Source: Anaerolineaceae bacterium
GTDB taxonomy: Bacteria; Chloroflexota; Anaerolineae; Aggregatilineales; Phototrophicaceae
Assembly: GCA_028818375.1 (NCBI GenBank)
Contig: JAPPOB010000010.1
Span: forward strand, 558,001 to 622,000
Reading direction: 5' to 3'
DNA: 64,000 nucleotides
The position numbers and the translations under genes are program-made. Numbering within the stretch: position 1 is the stretch's first letter; every line of letters starts with the position of its first letter. The notes under the pieces are model-generated. The model was not told the origin of the DNA and did no database searches. It saw nothing but the letters and a program-made list of their open reading frames with translations. Below are positions 7,979 through 16,349 of this stretch, one piece after another.

Positions 7979-8986
7979 TCAACCGCCGTGCATCGCGCGC
8001 ATCCGCGCCAGCATCTTTTCGCGCGCCTCCGGCGAACCATCGCAGTTCGTGCCAAAGAGATGATCAAATGGCACAGTCGTTTCGCCGTAATTGCACTCGA
8101 AAAAGCGATGATGCAGGGAGTGCCAGTAGTTGCCGTAGGAGATCTTCATGTCGTCGTTGACGACGATTTCCTCGAAGCCTCCATGACCCAAAATGGAGTA
8201 GAAGGACACCAGCTGCCCCTGAAAAATCATGTTGGCGGGATGCGCGCCGATGACGAAGTGGATCAGCATGCTCCCGTACATGGCGACGTGTTCAATCGGG
8301 TGCTGGGCCAGGCCGGACCAGGGGCCGACCTCGATATTTCGGTGATGCACATGATGCACGTGTTTGTACAGGAATTTGACGTGCAGCAGGCGATGTCCCC
8401 AATAGAAATAGAAGTTGTACCAAAGCTGGGTGAGGAAGAGGATCAGCACGAATGTGACCGGATGCTCGCGCGGGTTGAAATATGAGATGTAGCCATTGGC
8501 GTACACCCAGTGCATCACCACTTCAAACGCCGTCCAGATCGTGCCGGCGCTGGCGATACTCCAGAACATGTTGTCGCGCACCTGATCGTTCCACAGGAAT
8601 TTCCGATTCTTCCCCATCCAGTTCAGCGACAGCTTGTACCGAAATCCCTGTGTCTTCATGGTCCACATGGTCACATGCAGTATTGACGCCCAGAAGATCA
8701 TCATGATCTGGTTGCGGGCGTAGATTTCCAGAATCCAGTCGGCGCGGAATTCGGTCATCCGCGACTGCTCCGGGGTGAGGTACGCCCAGGTCAATAGCGC
8801 CACAATCATGAACAGGAGATTGTAGGGCCACATGTACTCCTTCACCCATTGCGCGACCGCGAGAGGCCTGGGTGGCCAGGAGAATATCGGGTTGGGATCG
8901 AAGTTCCTGTCCGGCCGCCAGTAACCACGCTCGTCGCGCGGCATGCCGTCGACAAGACCGTCTCGTTCTGCGCTGATTTGCACCAT
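7979..8986 (-). CDS. Fatty acid hydroxylase superfamily protein, paralogue 2
   Basis: 335-residue paralogue of the neighbours, very close to paralogue 3 over the whole length, which points to a recent tandem duplication. The di-iron histidine clusters are kept (HRLLH, HHVHH, HPIEH, HSLHH). ATG 8986 gives MVQISAERDG, aligned with the starts of the other two. Flanking intergenic stretches on both sides are 80-90 bases without a terminator, so all three are likely co-transcribed. Three copies together suggest either a dosage effect or slightly different substrates or subunits; the sequence does not decide. Confidence 0.85.
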   Translation of the reverse strand: MVQISAERDGLVDGMPRDERGYWRPDRNFDPNPIFSWPPRPLAVAQWVKEYMWPYNLLFMIVALLTWAYLTPEQSRMTEFRADWILEIYARNQIMMIFWASILHVTMWTMKTQGFRYKLSLNWMGKNRKFLWNDQVRDNMFWSIASAGTIWTAFEVVMHWVYANGYISYFNPREHPVTFVLILFLTQLWYNFYFYWGHRLLHVKFLYKHVHHVHHRNIEVGPWSGLAQHPIEHVAMYGSMLIHFVIGAHPANMIFQGQLVSFYSILGHGGFEEIVVNDDMKISYGNYWHSLHHRFFECNYGETTVPFDHLFGTNCDGSPEAREKMLARMRAMHGG

Positions 8987-9066
8987 GGTCGTCCAACCTC
9001 AAAACTCAATTGTCTCTGGTCAAATCATGCTAATGGAGCCGGGCGCAAATCGCCGGGACGCATGGC

Positions 9067-10074
9067 TCACCCGCCGTGCATCGCGCGCATCCTGGCCAAC
9101 ATTTTCTCGCGCGCTTCCGGTGAACCATCGCAGTTGGTGCCGAACAGGTGATCAAGCGGCATGGTGGGTTCGCCGTAGTTGCACTCGAAGAAACGATGAT
9201 GCAACGAGTGCCAGTAGTTGCCGTATGAGATTTTCAAATCGTCCCTGACGACAATTTCCTCAAAGCCTCCATGACCCGTGATCGAGCCGAGAGTCACCTG
9301 CAGCCCCTGAAACATCATGTTGACAGGGTGCGCGCCGATGACCCAGTGGATCAGCATGCTCGCGTACATCACGACATGTTCAATCGGGTGTTGTGACACG
9401 CCGGACCAGGGGCCAACCTCGATATTTCTGTGATGCACATGATGCACGTGTTTGTACAGGAACTTTACGTGCAACAGGCGGTGGCCCCAATAGAAGTAAA
9501 AATTGTACCAAAGTGGCGACAGAAAGAGGATCAGGGCGAAGGTTATCGGATGTTCGCGTGGGTCAATATACGGGATGTAACCGTTGGCATAAGCCCAGTG
9601 CATCAGCACCTCAAACGCCGTCCAGATCGTGCCGGCGCTGGTGATGCTCCAGAACATGTTGTCGCGCACCTGATCGTTCCACAGGAATTTCCGACTTTTG
9701 CCCATCCAGTTCAACGACAGCTTGTACTGAAATCCCTGCGTCTTCATCGTCCACATGCTCACATGCAGCAATGACGCCCAAAAGATCAACATGACCTGGT
9801 TGCGGGCGTAGATTTCCAGAATCCAGTCGGCGCGAAATTCGGTCATCCGCGACTGCTCCGGTGTGAGATACGTCCAGGTCAATAGCGCCACAATCATGAA
9901 CAGAAGATTGTAGGGCCACAGGTACTCTTTCACCCATTGCGCGACCGCGCGAGGCCTGGGCGGCCAGGAGAATATCGGGTTGGGCTCGATGTCCTTGTCC
10001 GGCCGCCAGTATCCGCGCTCGTCGCGCGGCATGCCGTCGACCAGACCGTCTCTTTCTACGCTGACTTGTGCCAC
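9067..10074 (-). CDS. Fatty acid hydroxylase superfamily protein, paralogue 3
   Basis: 335-residue paralogue with the same four histidine clusters. The chosen start is GTG at 10074 (reads VAQVSVERDG), because it aligns with the starts of both paralogues and has GGGGAG about 8 bases upstream; a longer frame to 10170 runs into the upstream permease gene. It is 52 bases after the OppC-like permease stop, so the hydroxylase trio appears to be the distal part of the importer operon. Confidence 0.83.
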   Translation of the reverse strand: MAQVSVERDGLVDGMPRDERGYWRPDKDIEPNPIFSWPPRPRAVAQWVKEYLWPYNLLFMIVALLTWTYLTPEQSRMTEFRADWILEIYARNQVMLIFWASLLHVSMWTMKTQGFQYKLSLNWMGKSRKFLWNDQVRDNMFWSITSAGTIWTAFEVLMHWAYANGYIPYIDPREHPITFALILFLSPLWYNFYFYWGHRLLHVKFLYKHVHHVHHRNIEVGPWSGVSQHPIEHVVMYASMLIHWVIGAHPVNMMFQGLQVTLGSITGHGGFEEIVVRDDLKISYGNYWHSLHHRFFECNYGEPTMPLDHLFGTNCDGSPEAREKMLARMRAMHGG

Positions 10075-10126
10075 CTTCAAACTCCCCTGACATACCTCAG
10101 CATGGTATTGCGTTCGTTGGCCATTC

Positions 10127-11068
10127 CTATTTGCGTAACTGCGGGTCCAGGGCGTCGCGCAGGCCGTCACCGATGAAGTTGATGCAGAGCACCGTGAGTG
10201 AAATCATCAGGCCCGGCCAGAAGACCAGCGCCGGCGTAAGCGTCAGATAGTCCTTGCCATCGAAGAGCAGACGGCCCCAGGTCGGAAAGTCGGGCGGGAA
10301 GCCCAGGCCCAGAAAGGACAGCGCCGATTCGGTGATAATGGCCCCGGCCATGCTGAATGAAGCCGCCACGATGACCGGACTGAGCACGTTGGGCAGGATG
10401 TGGCTGCGCAGGATGACCCTGTCGTCCGACCCGATGCTCAGCGCCGCGGAAACGAATTCCCGCTCCTTGATGGTCAGCACCTCGCCGCGCACCAGGCGCG
10501 CGGTTGGCATCCAGCCCAGCATCCCGATAACCACCACGATCAGCACGAAAATGCCGACTTCCGGCCCGAAGGCCTTACGCAGCGGTTCCCTGAACAACAG
10601 GGTGATGACCAGCAGCAGCGGCAGGGTTGGCAGGGAGAGGAACATGTCCGTGATGCGCATGAGCAGTCCGTCCAGGCGGCGGAAGTAGCCCGCCACGCAA
10701 CCGACCAGCGTGCCCACGCTCATGGCGATGATCATCGCGGTCAGCCCGATGGCCAGCGAGACCCTCCCGCCCCAGATGGTCCGGGCCAGGGTGTCACGAC
10801 CCAGATTATCGGTGCCAAAGGGATGCTCTGCAGTCATGCCGGAGTAGGCAGCGATGATGTCAATGTATTCCGGGTCGGTGTGCCAGATCAGCGGCCCCGC
10901 CAACACCAACAGTACCACAAGCAAAAGAACACCCATGGAACCCATAGCCAGCTTGTGCTTGCGAAACTGCCGCCAGGCGTCGCCGCTCAACGTGCGTGGC
11001 GACGCGCTGAACTCGCCGCTCTCTTCCGGCCTTGTCAGCGATCGGCTTGTTCTGAACAGTGGTTTCAT
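10127..11068 (-). CDS. Peptide/nickel-type ABC transporter permease (OppC/DppC-like)
   Basis: 313 residues: a cytoplasmic N-terminal tail, one helix, a periplasmic stretch with the family pattern HPFGTDNLGRD, then five helices. The ATPase-docking loop reads EFVSAALSIGSDDRVILRSH. It ends LRDALDPQLRK, the standard DppC tail. It lies 21 bases downstream of the OppB-like gene and upstream of the hydroxylases. No OppD/OppF ATPases are nearby. Confidence 0.9.
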   Translation of the reverse strand: MKPLFRTSRSLTRPEESGEFSASPRTLSGDAWRQFRKHKLAMGSMGVLLLVVLLVLAGPLIWHTDPEYIDIIAAYSGMTAEHPFGTDNLGRDTLARTIWGGRVSLAIGLTAMIIAMSVGTLVGCVAGYFRRLDGLLMRITDMFLSLPTLPLLLVITLLFREPLRKAFGPEVGIFVLIVVVIGMLGWMPTARLVRGEVLTIKEREFVSAALSIGSDDRVILRSHILPNVLSPVIVAASFSMAGAIITESALSFLGLGFPPDFPTWGRLLFDGKDYLTLTPALVFWPGLMISLTVLCINFIGDGLRDALDPQLRK

Positions 11069-11089
11069 CCCTGGTCGTCCGGAATATGT

Positions 11090-12376
11090 CTATGTATAGC
11101 GAATGCGGGGGTCCAGCACCGCATAAAGCACGTCAGCGACAATGTTGAAGAAGACGTTCAGCACTGCAAAGATAAAGGTCAGGGTCTGCACGGTTGGCAA
11201 GTCGCCACCCTGAATGGCGATGATCAACAACTGGCCCAGGCCGTTGACGCGGAAAATCTGCTCCGTGATGATCGCGCCCTGAAAGACGCCCGGGATGCCC
11301 AGCGCGATAAGCGTCACAACCGGAATCAGGCTGTTGCGCAAGGCGTGATGGCCTACGACGCGCCGTTCCGCGATGCCCTTGGAACGCGCCGTGCGCACGT
11401 AATCCAGCTTGAGGTTTTCCAGCATGGAGGAACGGGTATGTCGGCTAAGCAGGGCCATGTAAAACAGGGCCAGCACCGTCACAGGCATGATCGACTGGCG
11501 CAACTGGAACAGGAAGCTGTCCAGGTCGGTCACGACGTGTGTCGTGTCATAGATCGAGGGGAACCACCCAAGCTGAACACTGAAGATATAGATGAAAAGC
11601 AGACCAATGAAGAAGGTGGGGACCGAAAAACCAATGGTCGCAAAGACCGTGCTGAAGCGGTCGAAATTCGAATATTGCCGATACGCCTGAATGACGCCGA
11701 TGGGCACGGCGACGAAGATGGCGGCCAGATAGGACAGCCCGACGACCCACAGCGTTTGCGGCGTACGCTCGATGACCAGATCGATGATCGGACTGCGTGT
11801 CTGCCAGGAGAGGTAACGCAGGCGCGACTCGTGCAGCGGCAAGAGCTCGCCTTCCGGCACGTCTACGTTGTCATTGCTGAGTTCCCGCCCCACCGTCCCG
11901 TTCGCCGTTTCGTTCAGAAACAGGGGAGCGCTGTTGTCATCCAGCAGGAAGAATTGACGCTCACTCCTGAACAGTTCCCGGGCCTGGCCATCAACAAGGA
12001 CGCTGTGGGCAGCGCTTTCGACCTCCTCGACAAGCTCAAACGCGAGGGAGTCGAAGCCTTCCTCACCCCTGGCGATCAGGTCGTCGGGAGCAAGGGACAG
12101 GCGTGGCGCAAAATTCAGGCCGGTGGTCTCTTCAATGATATTGAGGGGTTCGTTAATCATGAACTGGCGCAGCCACTTGGCAAACTTCACCAGGAAGGGG
12201 TCGTTGACGCCCATCGCATCGCGGATCTGTTCGCGCACTGCCGGAGGAATCGTAAGCGGCAAATTGCCGACCGGGTCCGCCGGCGACAACTCAAGAATGG
12301 TGAAGACTACAAGGCTGATGACCAGCAACGTGGGTATGGAAACGAGAAGTCTGCGGATCAGGTACTGGCCCACCAC
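11090..12376 (-). CDS. Peptide-type ABC transporter permease (OppB/DppB-like), with large insertion
   Basis: 428 residues, against about 310-340 for most OppB/DppB proteins. The first helix (LIRRLLVSIPTLLVISLVVF) is standard, as is the C-terminal block with the docking loop DYVRTARSKGIAERRVVGHH and the ending LDPRIRYT. The extra length lies in the extracytoplasmic region between the first and second helices (roughly residues 60-190) and is acidic and helical. It is the second gene of the operon, after the binding protein. Confidence 0.88.
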   Translation of the reverse strand: MVGQYLIRRLLVSIPTLLVISLVVFTILELSPADPVGNLPLTIPPAVREQIRDAMGVNDPFLVKFAKWLRQFMINEPLNIIEETTGLNFAPRLSLAPDDLIARGEEGFDSLAFELVEEVESAAHSVLVDGQARELFRSERQFFLLDDNSAPLFLNETANGTVGRELSNDNVDVPEGELLPLHESRLRYLSWQTRSPIIDLVIERTPQTLWVVGLSYLAAIFVAVPIGVIQAYRQYSNFDRFSTVFATIGFSVPTFFIGLLFIYIFSVQLGWFPSIYDTTHVVTDLDSFLFQLRQSIMPVTVLALFYMALLSRHTRSSMLENLKLDYVRTARSKGIAERRVVGHHALRNSLIPVVTLIALGIPGVFQGAIITEQIFRVNGLGQLLIIAIQGGDLPTVQTLTFIFAVLNVFFNIVADVLYAVLDPRIRYT

Positions 12377-12402
12377 GGTCTCCAGAATCCGCCGGCATGC
12401 AG

Positions 12403-12430
12403 GCAGGGCGAGTCAGGCGACTCGCCCTGC
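12403..12430 (-). terminator. Intercistronic stem-loop between binding protein and OppB-like gene
   Basis: Perfect 12-bp stem GCAGGGCGAGTC/GACTCGCCCTGC with a 4-base loop in the 76-base gap between the binding-protein stop (12453) and the permease start (12376). It lacks a clear T-run, so partial termination or mRNA protection is more likely than a full stop. Confidence 0.6.
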
Positions 12431-12452
12431 TCCTAACGTGAACTGGCAGCGG

Positions 12453-14165
12453 TCAGCTCGCCCGGGTCCAGTCCGCGATGTTCCAAAGCTCAGTGTCCCA
12501 GGCGTTTATCAGGAATCCTTCGAGAGAGTTGGCGTGTGCGGACACCTTGGCGCGGTCCACCAACGGGATGAAGATGCCGGAATTGACGAGCATGTCGTTC
12601 ATGTGCATCGCCAGGTCTATCCGCTCTTCTGTATCGGATGTTTGTGCCATCTGCTCCACCAGCGCCTCGTAGTCGGCATTGCACCAGCGCGGGACGTTGT
12701 TGCCCAGCCAGTTGTTGTCGGGGCCGTTGATTTCACTGCAGACCCAACTGCCCAGATAGGACTCGGGGTCCGTACCCGAGAACCCGTTGGTGTACATCTC
12801 AATGTCGGCATAAAACTTGCCGTAGGTATCCGGGCTGGCCGGGTCACCGCCGAAAAAGACGCCTGCGCTAATGTTGCGCAACTCGGTCTCCACGCCAATC
12901 CTGGACCACCAATGCTTGATGAGCGCCTGGGTGCTTTGGCGCACTGCATTGGTCGAGGTCTGGTAGAGAATACGCAATGGAACGCCATCCAGTTCGCGAA
13001 CGCCGTCGCCATCGCTGTCAACGATGCCGGCCTCGTCCAGCAGGGCGTTGGCGCCGGGGATGTCCTGCGGCAGGCAAGCATCATTGGCCGTGGAGGCGTA
13101 AATTATCGGCCTCGCCAGAATGTTGCAGGTGGGCACACCACCCGACCCGTAAAGAACCAGGGCAATGAGTTGACGGTCAATGGCCTTTGACAGCGCCATC
13201 CACACTGCATCGTGGGTCAGGAAGGGATGCGCGTTATCGCCGCCCATGTAAACCGAGCGATTCTCGCCCAGATCCGGGTCAGGGTTGGTCTGATTGAGAA
13301 TCAACCTTTCCACACCAGGGTCAAAGGCGGAAACAACCTTGCCAAAGCCCGCGGCTTCCATGTTGCCCTGAACCGCCGGCTCAATCTGCAGGTTCCAGGC
13401 GTAATCGGCCTCACCCGTCTCCAGCACGGCTCGCGCGGCGGACTCAGCGTCCCCGCCGCCCTTCAACACGACCCGCTGGAAGTACGGTTTGCCCGCCTCG
13501 CGATAATTGGGGTTGGCGGAGTAGACCACCACGTCGTTGGCGCGAAATTCTTCAACGACATATGGCCCTGTGCCAATCGGGCCAAAGTTCTGCTCCGTGC
13601 AGATGGGAGCGTTGGCGCCAAGACAATCAGCAAATTGCGCCGCCTGGATGATTGGCGACACCTGGGCGACGAAGGGGCCGTAGGGGAAAGGTTTGGCCAC
13701 ACTGAAATGCACTGTGACCGTGCGCTCGTCCAGGGCCTCCACACTCTCCACGTCCGCAAAATGGGACAGGCCGCTGCATCCCATCTCCGGGTGTGTGCAG
13801 TATTCCCAGGTGAAAACAACGTCCGCCGAGGTCAGCGGTGACCCGTCCGACCAGACGATTCCCTCACCCAAAGTCCAGGTGATGCTGGTCAGATCCTCAG
13901 AAATGCCGCCATTGGCAACTGTCGGTATTCCTTCCGCCAGATAGGGCACCAGGGCACCGTTTTCGTTATATCGCGCCAAGGGCTCCAGGATGACGGAGGC
14001 GGCGTGCAGGTCCTTCGTGCCACCAGAAAGATAGGGGTTCAGGATTGATGCAGATTGCCAGTAGAGCAGCGTGAGTTCGTCATCCATCTGGGCGCTGACC
14101 GGCGCCAGGACGCCGGTCAGCAATAAAAACAGCAGGGCTGCCACTCCAATTCGTGATTTAAGCAT
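12453..14165 (-). CDS. Family 5 (peptide-type) ABC transporter substrate-binding protein
   Basis: 570-residue extracytoplasmic binding protein of the SBP_5 (OppA/DppA) class with normal domain order: signal peptide (about 1-25, VSA|QM, no lipobox), then LARYNENGALVPYLAEGIP, VWSDGSPLTSADVVFTWE, a GTGPYVVEEF segment, and the C-terminal lobe. AGGAG precedes the ATG, and a promoter-like sequence lies about 55 bases upstream. It is the first gene of an operon with two permeases and three hydroxylases. The ligand may be a peptide, but this class also binds sugars, metals-chelates and lipidic substrates. Confidence 0.9.
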   Translation of the reverse strand: MLKSRIGVAALLFLLLTGVLAPVSAQMDDELTLLYWQSASILNPYLSGGTKDLHAASVILEPLARYNENGALVPYLAEGIPTVANGGISEDLTSITWTLGEGIVWSDGSPLTSADVVFTWEYCTHPEMGCSGLSHFADVESVEALDERTVTVHFSVAKPFPYGPFVAQVSPIIQAAQFADCLGANAPICTEQNFGPIGTGPYVVEEFRANDVVVYSANPNYREAGKPYFQRVVLKGGGDAESAARAVLETGEADYAWNLQIEPAVQGNMEAAGFGKVVSAFDPGVERLILNQTNPDPDLGENRSVYMGGDNAHPFLTHDAVWMALSKAIDRQLIALVLYGSGGVPTCNILARPIIYASTANDACLPQDIPGANALLDEAGIVDSDGDGVRELDGVPLRILYQTSTNAVRQSTQALIKHWWSRIGVETELRNISAGVFFGGDPASPDTYGKFYADIEMYTNGFSGTDPESYLGSWVCSEINGPDNNWLGNNVPRWCNADYEALVEQMAQTSDTEERIDLAMHMNDMLVNSGIFIPLVDRAKVSAHANSLEGFLINAWDTELWNIADWTRAS

Positions 14166-14218
14166 TGCACAGTCTCCTGTTTTTTGCGGATTGTTGCGGG
14201 CGAATTGCTCCCGCCCGG

Positions 14219-14246
14219 ATTATAGCCGCTGTCAACAGAGCCACAA
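14219..14246 (-). promoter_or_regulatory. Candidate promoter for the importer-hydroxylase operon
   Basis: On the minus strand, a perfect -10 TATAAT (14219-14224) is preceded at 16 bases by TTGTGG (14241-14246). A TTGACA lies between them but only 5 bases from the -10. Downstream, a CGGGCG...CGCCCG hairpin (about 14198-14218) would fall at the start of the leader. Confidence 0.55.
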
Positions 14247-14266
14247 CCTGGGGCCTGCCTGCGCCG

Positions 14267-15148
14267 CTATTCCGGAGTCCAGGCCATCAGAGCCGCCGCC
14301 ACCCAGGTGGGCGCCGGTTGATGGTAAAGTTCACTCGAGTCACTGAATGCAAGATCCAGCACACGCCCGCGCATCGGCCCGCGCAGCCAGCGAAAGACCT
14401 GACCGGCGTCGCGCGCGTCGCTTTTGGCAGCCACGCAGTGCTGGTCGTAGCCCCAATAGTCGCCGCGTCCCAGGAGAGCCATGCCTTCTTCCAGCACATC
14501 TCGCGCGCGCGCAAGCCCCCTTTCGTCAGGCCACAAGGCCAGCTCCGGCGGATCGCCATAGCCGATGCCGTGGTGAAAGGCGTCCGCCGTTGAGACAATC
14601 ACGGCATCCTCTGCGACTCTTGCCAGTTCCTCCATGCCGGGCAGGGCGCCCGGTCTGCCTCCCGCGAGGTAGGGATAACGCTCAATGACCTGCGGCGCCC
14701 GCGACTCGTCGATCCCCCGTCGCCGGATCTCGGCGCGCCAGAAATGTCGCCAGCTGTAGAGCGCGTGGTCGCCGCGCCACTCCTGGCGACCCTCAAGCCC
14801 CGGCCCCTGAATCCCCCACAACTCCTCCTGGCGCGGGTCGCTGCCTCCGGAAACGCGCTGCCGGGCGTCCTCCATGGCGTCGCTGAAGGCGTGCAACACG
14901 CTGACGACCACTACCCGGTCCGCGCCACTGTCGAGGCAGGCGCGCACACAAGCCGCGATCTGGTAGCCGCAGTCCTTCACCCCTGCGTGGGGAAAGACGA
15001 GCACACCGCCTGCATTCAGGGTACCCGACAGTGGGAAATCCGCGGCGCGTTCCAGCATGGCCAGGGTGCCGGTCTCGCCCAACTCTTCATGATCACGGCG
15101 ATAGAGTTTGTGGATTTCTTGCTGCAGTCTTTCGCGGTCCAGCTTCAT
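14267..15148 (-). CDS. Conserved protein, possibly LigB/Memo-like
   Basis: 293 residues, not firmly recognised. VFPHAGVKDCGYQIAA near residues 51-66 resembles the PHAG(Y)xYSG segment of Memo/LigB-fold proteins, and the later STADAFHHGIGYGDPP and DQHCVAAKSDARD stretches provide further His/Asp candidates of the kind that line that active site. Memo homologues are related to class III extradiol dioxygenases. No signal peptide or membrane segment. Its first 56 bases overlap the end of the MFS gene, so it is translationally coupled to that operon. An alternative is an unrelated alpha/beta hydrolase-like fold. Confidence 0.4.
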   Translation of the reverse strand: MKLDRERLQQEIHKLYRRDHEELGETGTLAMLERAADFPLSGTLNAGGVLVFPHAGVKDCGYQIAACVRACLDSGADRVVVVSVLHAFSDAMEDARQRVSGGSDPRQEELWGIQGPGLEGRQEWRGDHALYSWRHFWRAEIRRRGIDESRAPQVIERYPYLAGGRPGALPGMEELARVAEDAVIVSTADAFHHGIGYGDPPELALWPDERGLARARDVLEEGMALLGRGDYWGYDQHCVAAKSDARDAGQVFRWLRGPMRGRVLDLAFSDSSELYHQPAPTWVAAALMAWTPE

Positions 15149-16349
15149 CCCTGCTCCCTCCGATCAAGCACATTCCGTCCCGGAGGCTGGCTGCCCCCAG
15201 GCGCCCGATCATGACTAACACGACGACTCCCGCTGCCAGCAAAGTTGCCAACAGCCACAGCAGCGACTCGAAACCGATGCCGCCAATCAACAGGCCTGCG
15301 GCCAACGGACCCAGCACCTTGCCCAGGTTCTGCAACATGCCGACCAAACCCATGGCCGCCCCCAAACTCCCGGCCGGGATCTGCCGCGTGACGAGACTGA
15401 GCGTCGCCGGGAAAACCAGCGCCTGGGCGATGCCGGTCACCACGGCCGGAACCAGCAGCGCCGATCCTTCCGCCAGCGGCAATGCAGCCAGACCGGCAGC
15501 CAGCAGCAACAAACCGGCCGCGATGGCTGGACCATTGCCCATTCGGTCAGCCAGACGACCGCCTGGAGGGCGGGCCAGCAGGTGTGCAGCCTCCTGGACG
15601 GAGAAAAACAGTCCGACCAGCGCCACATTGGTCCCGGCGGCCAGCGCATACACTGGCAAAAAGGTCTTCAGGGCATAAAGCGCGACGAATACGGCCAGTT
15701 CCAGCGCGCCAGCCAGCCAGATGCCCGAAGTTCGACCTGCGGACCACAGGGATTCCCGCCATTGCCGCAGCAGCGGAACCTGCGTCGCTGGCGAGGGCAT
15801 GCGCCCATTCTGCACCTGCAACACCGGCACAAGAGCCAGGGCGCTGCAGAGGCCGATGATCGTGTATACGGCGACGGGGTCATGCCGAAGCAGCAACCAG
15901 CCCGCAAGCGCCGGGCCCACGATGTAACCGCCGCTGCGCGCCAGTCCGAACCAGCCGAGCCGTTCCGCCACGCCGCTGCTGTGCAACTCCGCGATGCTGG
16001 CCAGGGTCACCGGCCCGTAGATGGCAGTTGCCAGACCGTGAACCACACGGACCAACAGCAATTGCTCCGGGCTGATAACGAAGCGATAGAAAAGGGGCAT
16101 GAGCACGAAAAAGGCGGTGCCGGCCAGCAACCAGTGTCGTCGTCCCTGGCGATCGGACAACAAGCCGACCAAAGGCTTGTGCAGCAGGCCAGTGAGGGTG
16201 GATACAGAAACCACCAGACCAAGAAACAGGTCTGTGGCGCCCAGAGATGCGGCAAGGATGGGCAGGGTTGGCGTCTTGCCCATCTGGTAACCGCTGCGAA
16301 CAATGAAATCCGCCACGGTCAGGCGCAAAAAGTCGCGCGGGACTTTCAT
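15093..16349 (-). CDS. MFS transporter
   Basis: 418 residues with about twelve hydrophobic helices. The loop between helices 2 and 3 carries GLLSDRQGRRHW, the signature of the major facilitator superfamily, and the second half carries GRLADRMGNGP at the equivalent place. Its start overlaps the upstream propeller-protein stop by 4 bases (ATGA), and its end overlaps the next gene, so the three genes form one operon. An efflux or uptake role is open; single-gene MFS proteins of this type are often drug or metabolite exporters. Confidence 0.88.
   Translation of the reverse strand: MKVPRDFLRLTVADFIVRSGYQMGKTPTLPILAASLGATDLFLGLVVSVSTLTGLLHKPLVGLLSDRQGRRHWLLAGTAFFVLMPLFYRFVISPEQLLLVRVVHGLATAIYGPVTLASIAELHSSGVAERLGWFGLARSGGYIVGPALAGWLLLRHDPVAVYTIIGLCSALALVPVLQVQNGRMPSPATQVPLLRQWRESLWSAGRTSGIWLAGALELAVFVALYALKTFLPVYALAAGTNVALVGLFFSVQEAAHLLARPPGGRLADRMGNGPAIAAGLLLLAAGLAALPLAEGSALLVPAVVTGIAQALVFPATLSLVTRQIPAGSLGAAMGLVGMLQNLGKVLGPLAAGLLIGGIGFESLLWLLATLLAAGVVVLVMIGRLGAASLRDGMCLIGGSRDEAGPRKTAARNPQTLSP

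Noticed and set aside
10400..12436. 678-codon plus-strand open frame
   Set aside because: It is antisense to the OppC/OppB-like genes, whose proteins carry clear family motifs. Its own translation is His/Gln/Arg-rich without motifs, typical of a GC-rich shadow frame.
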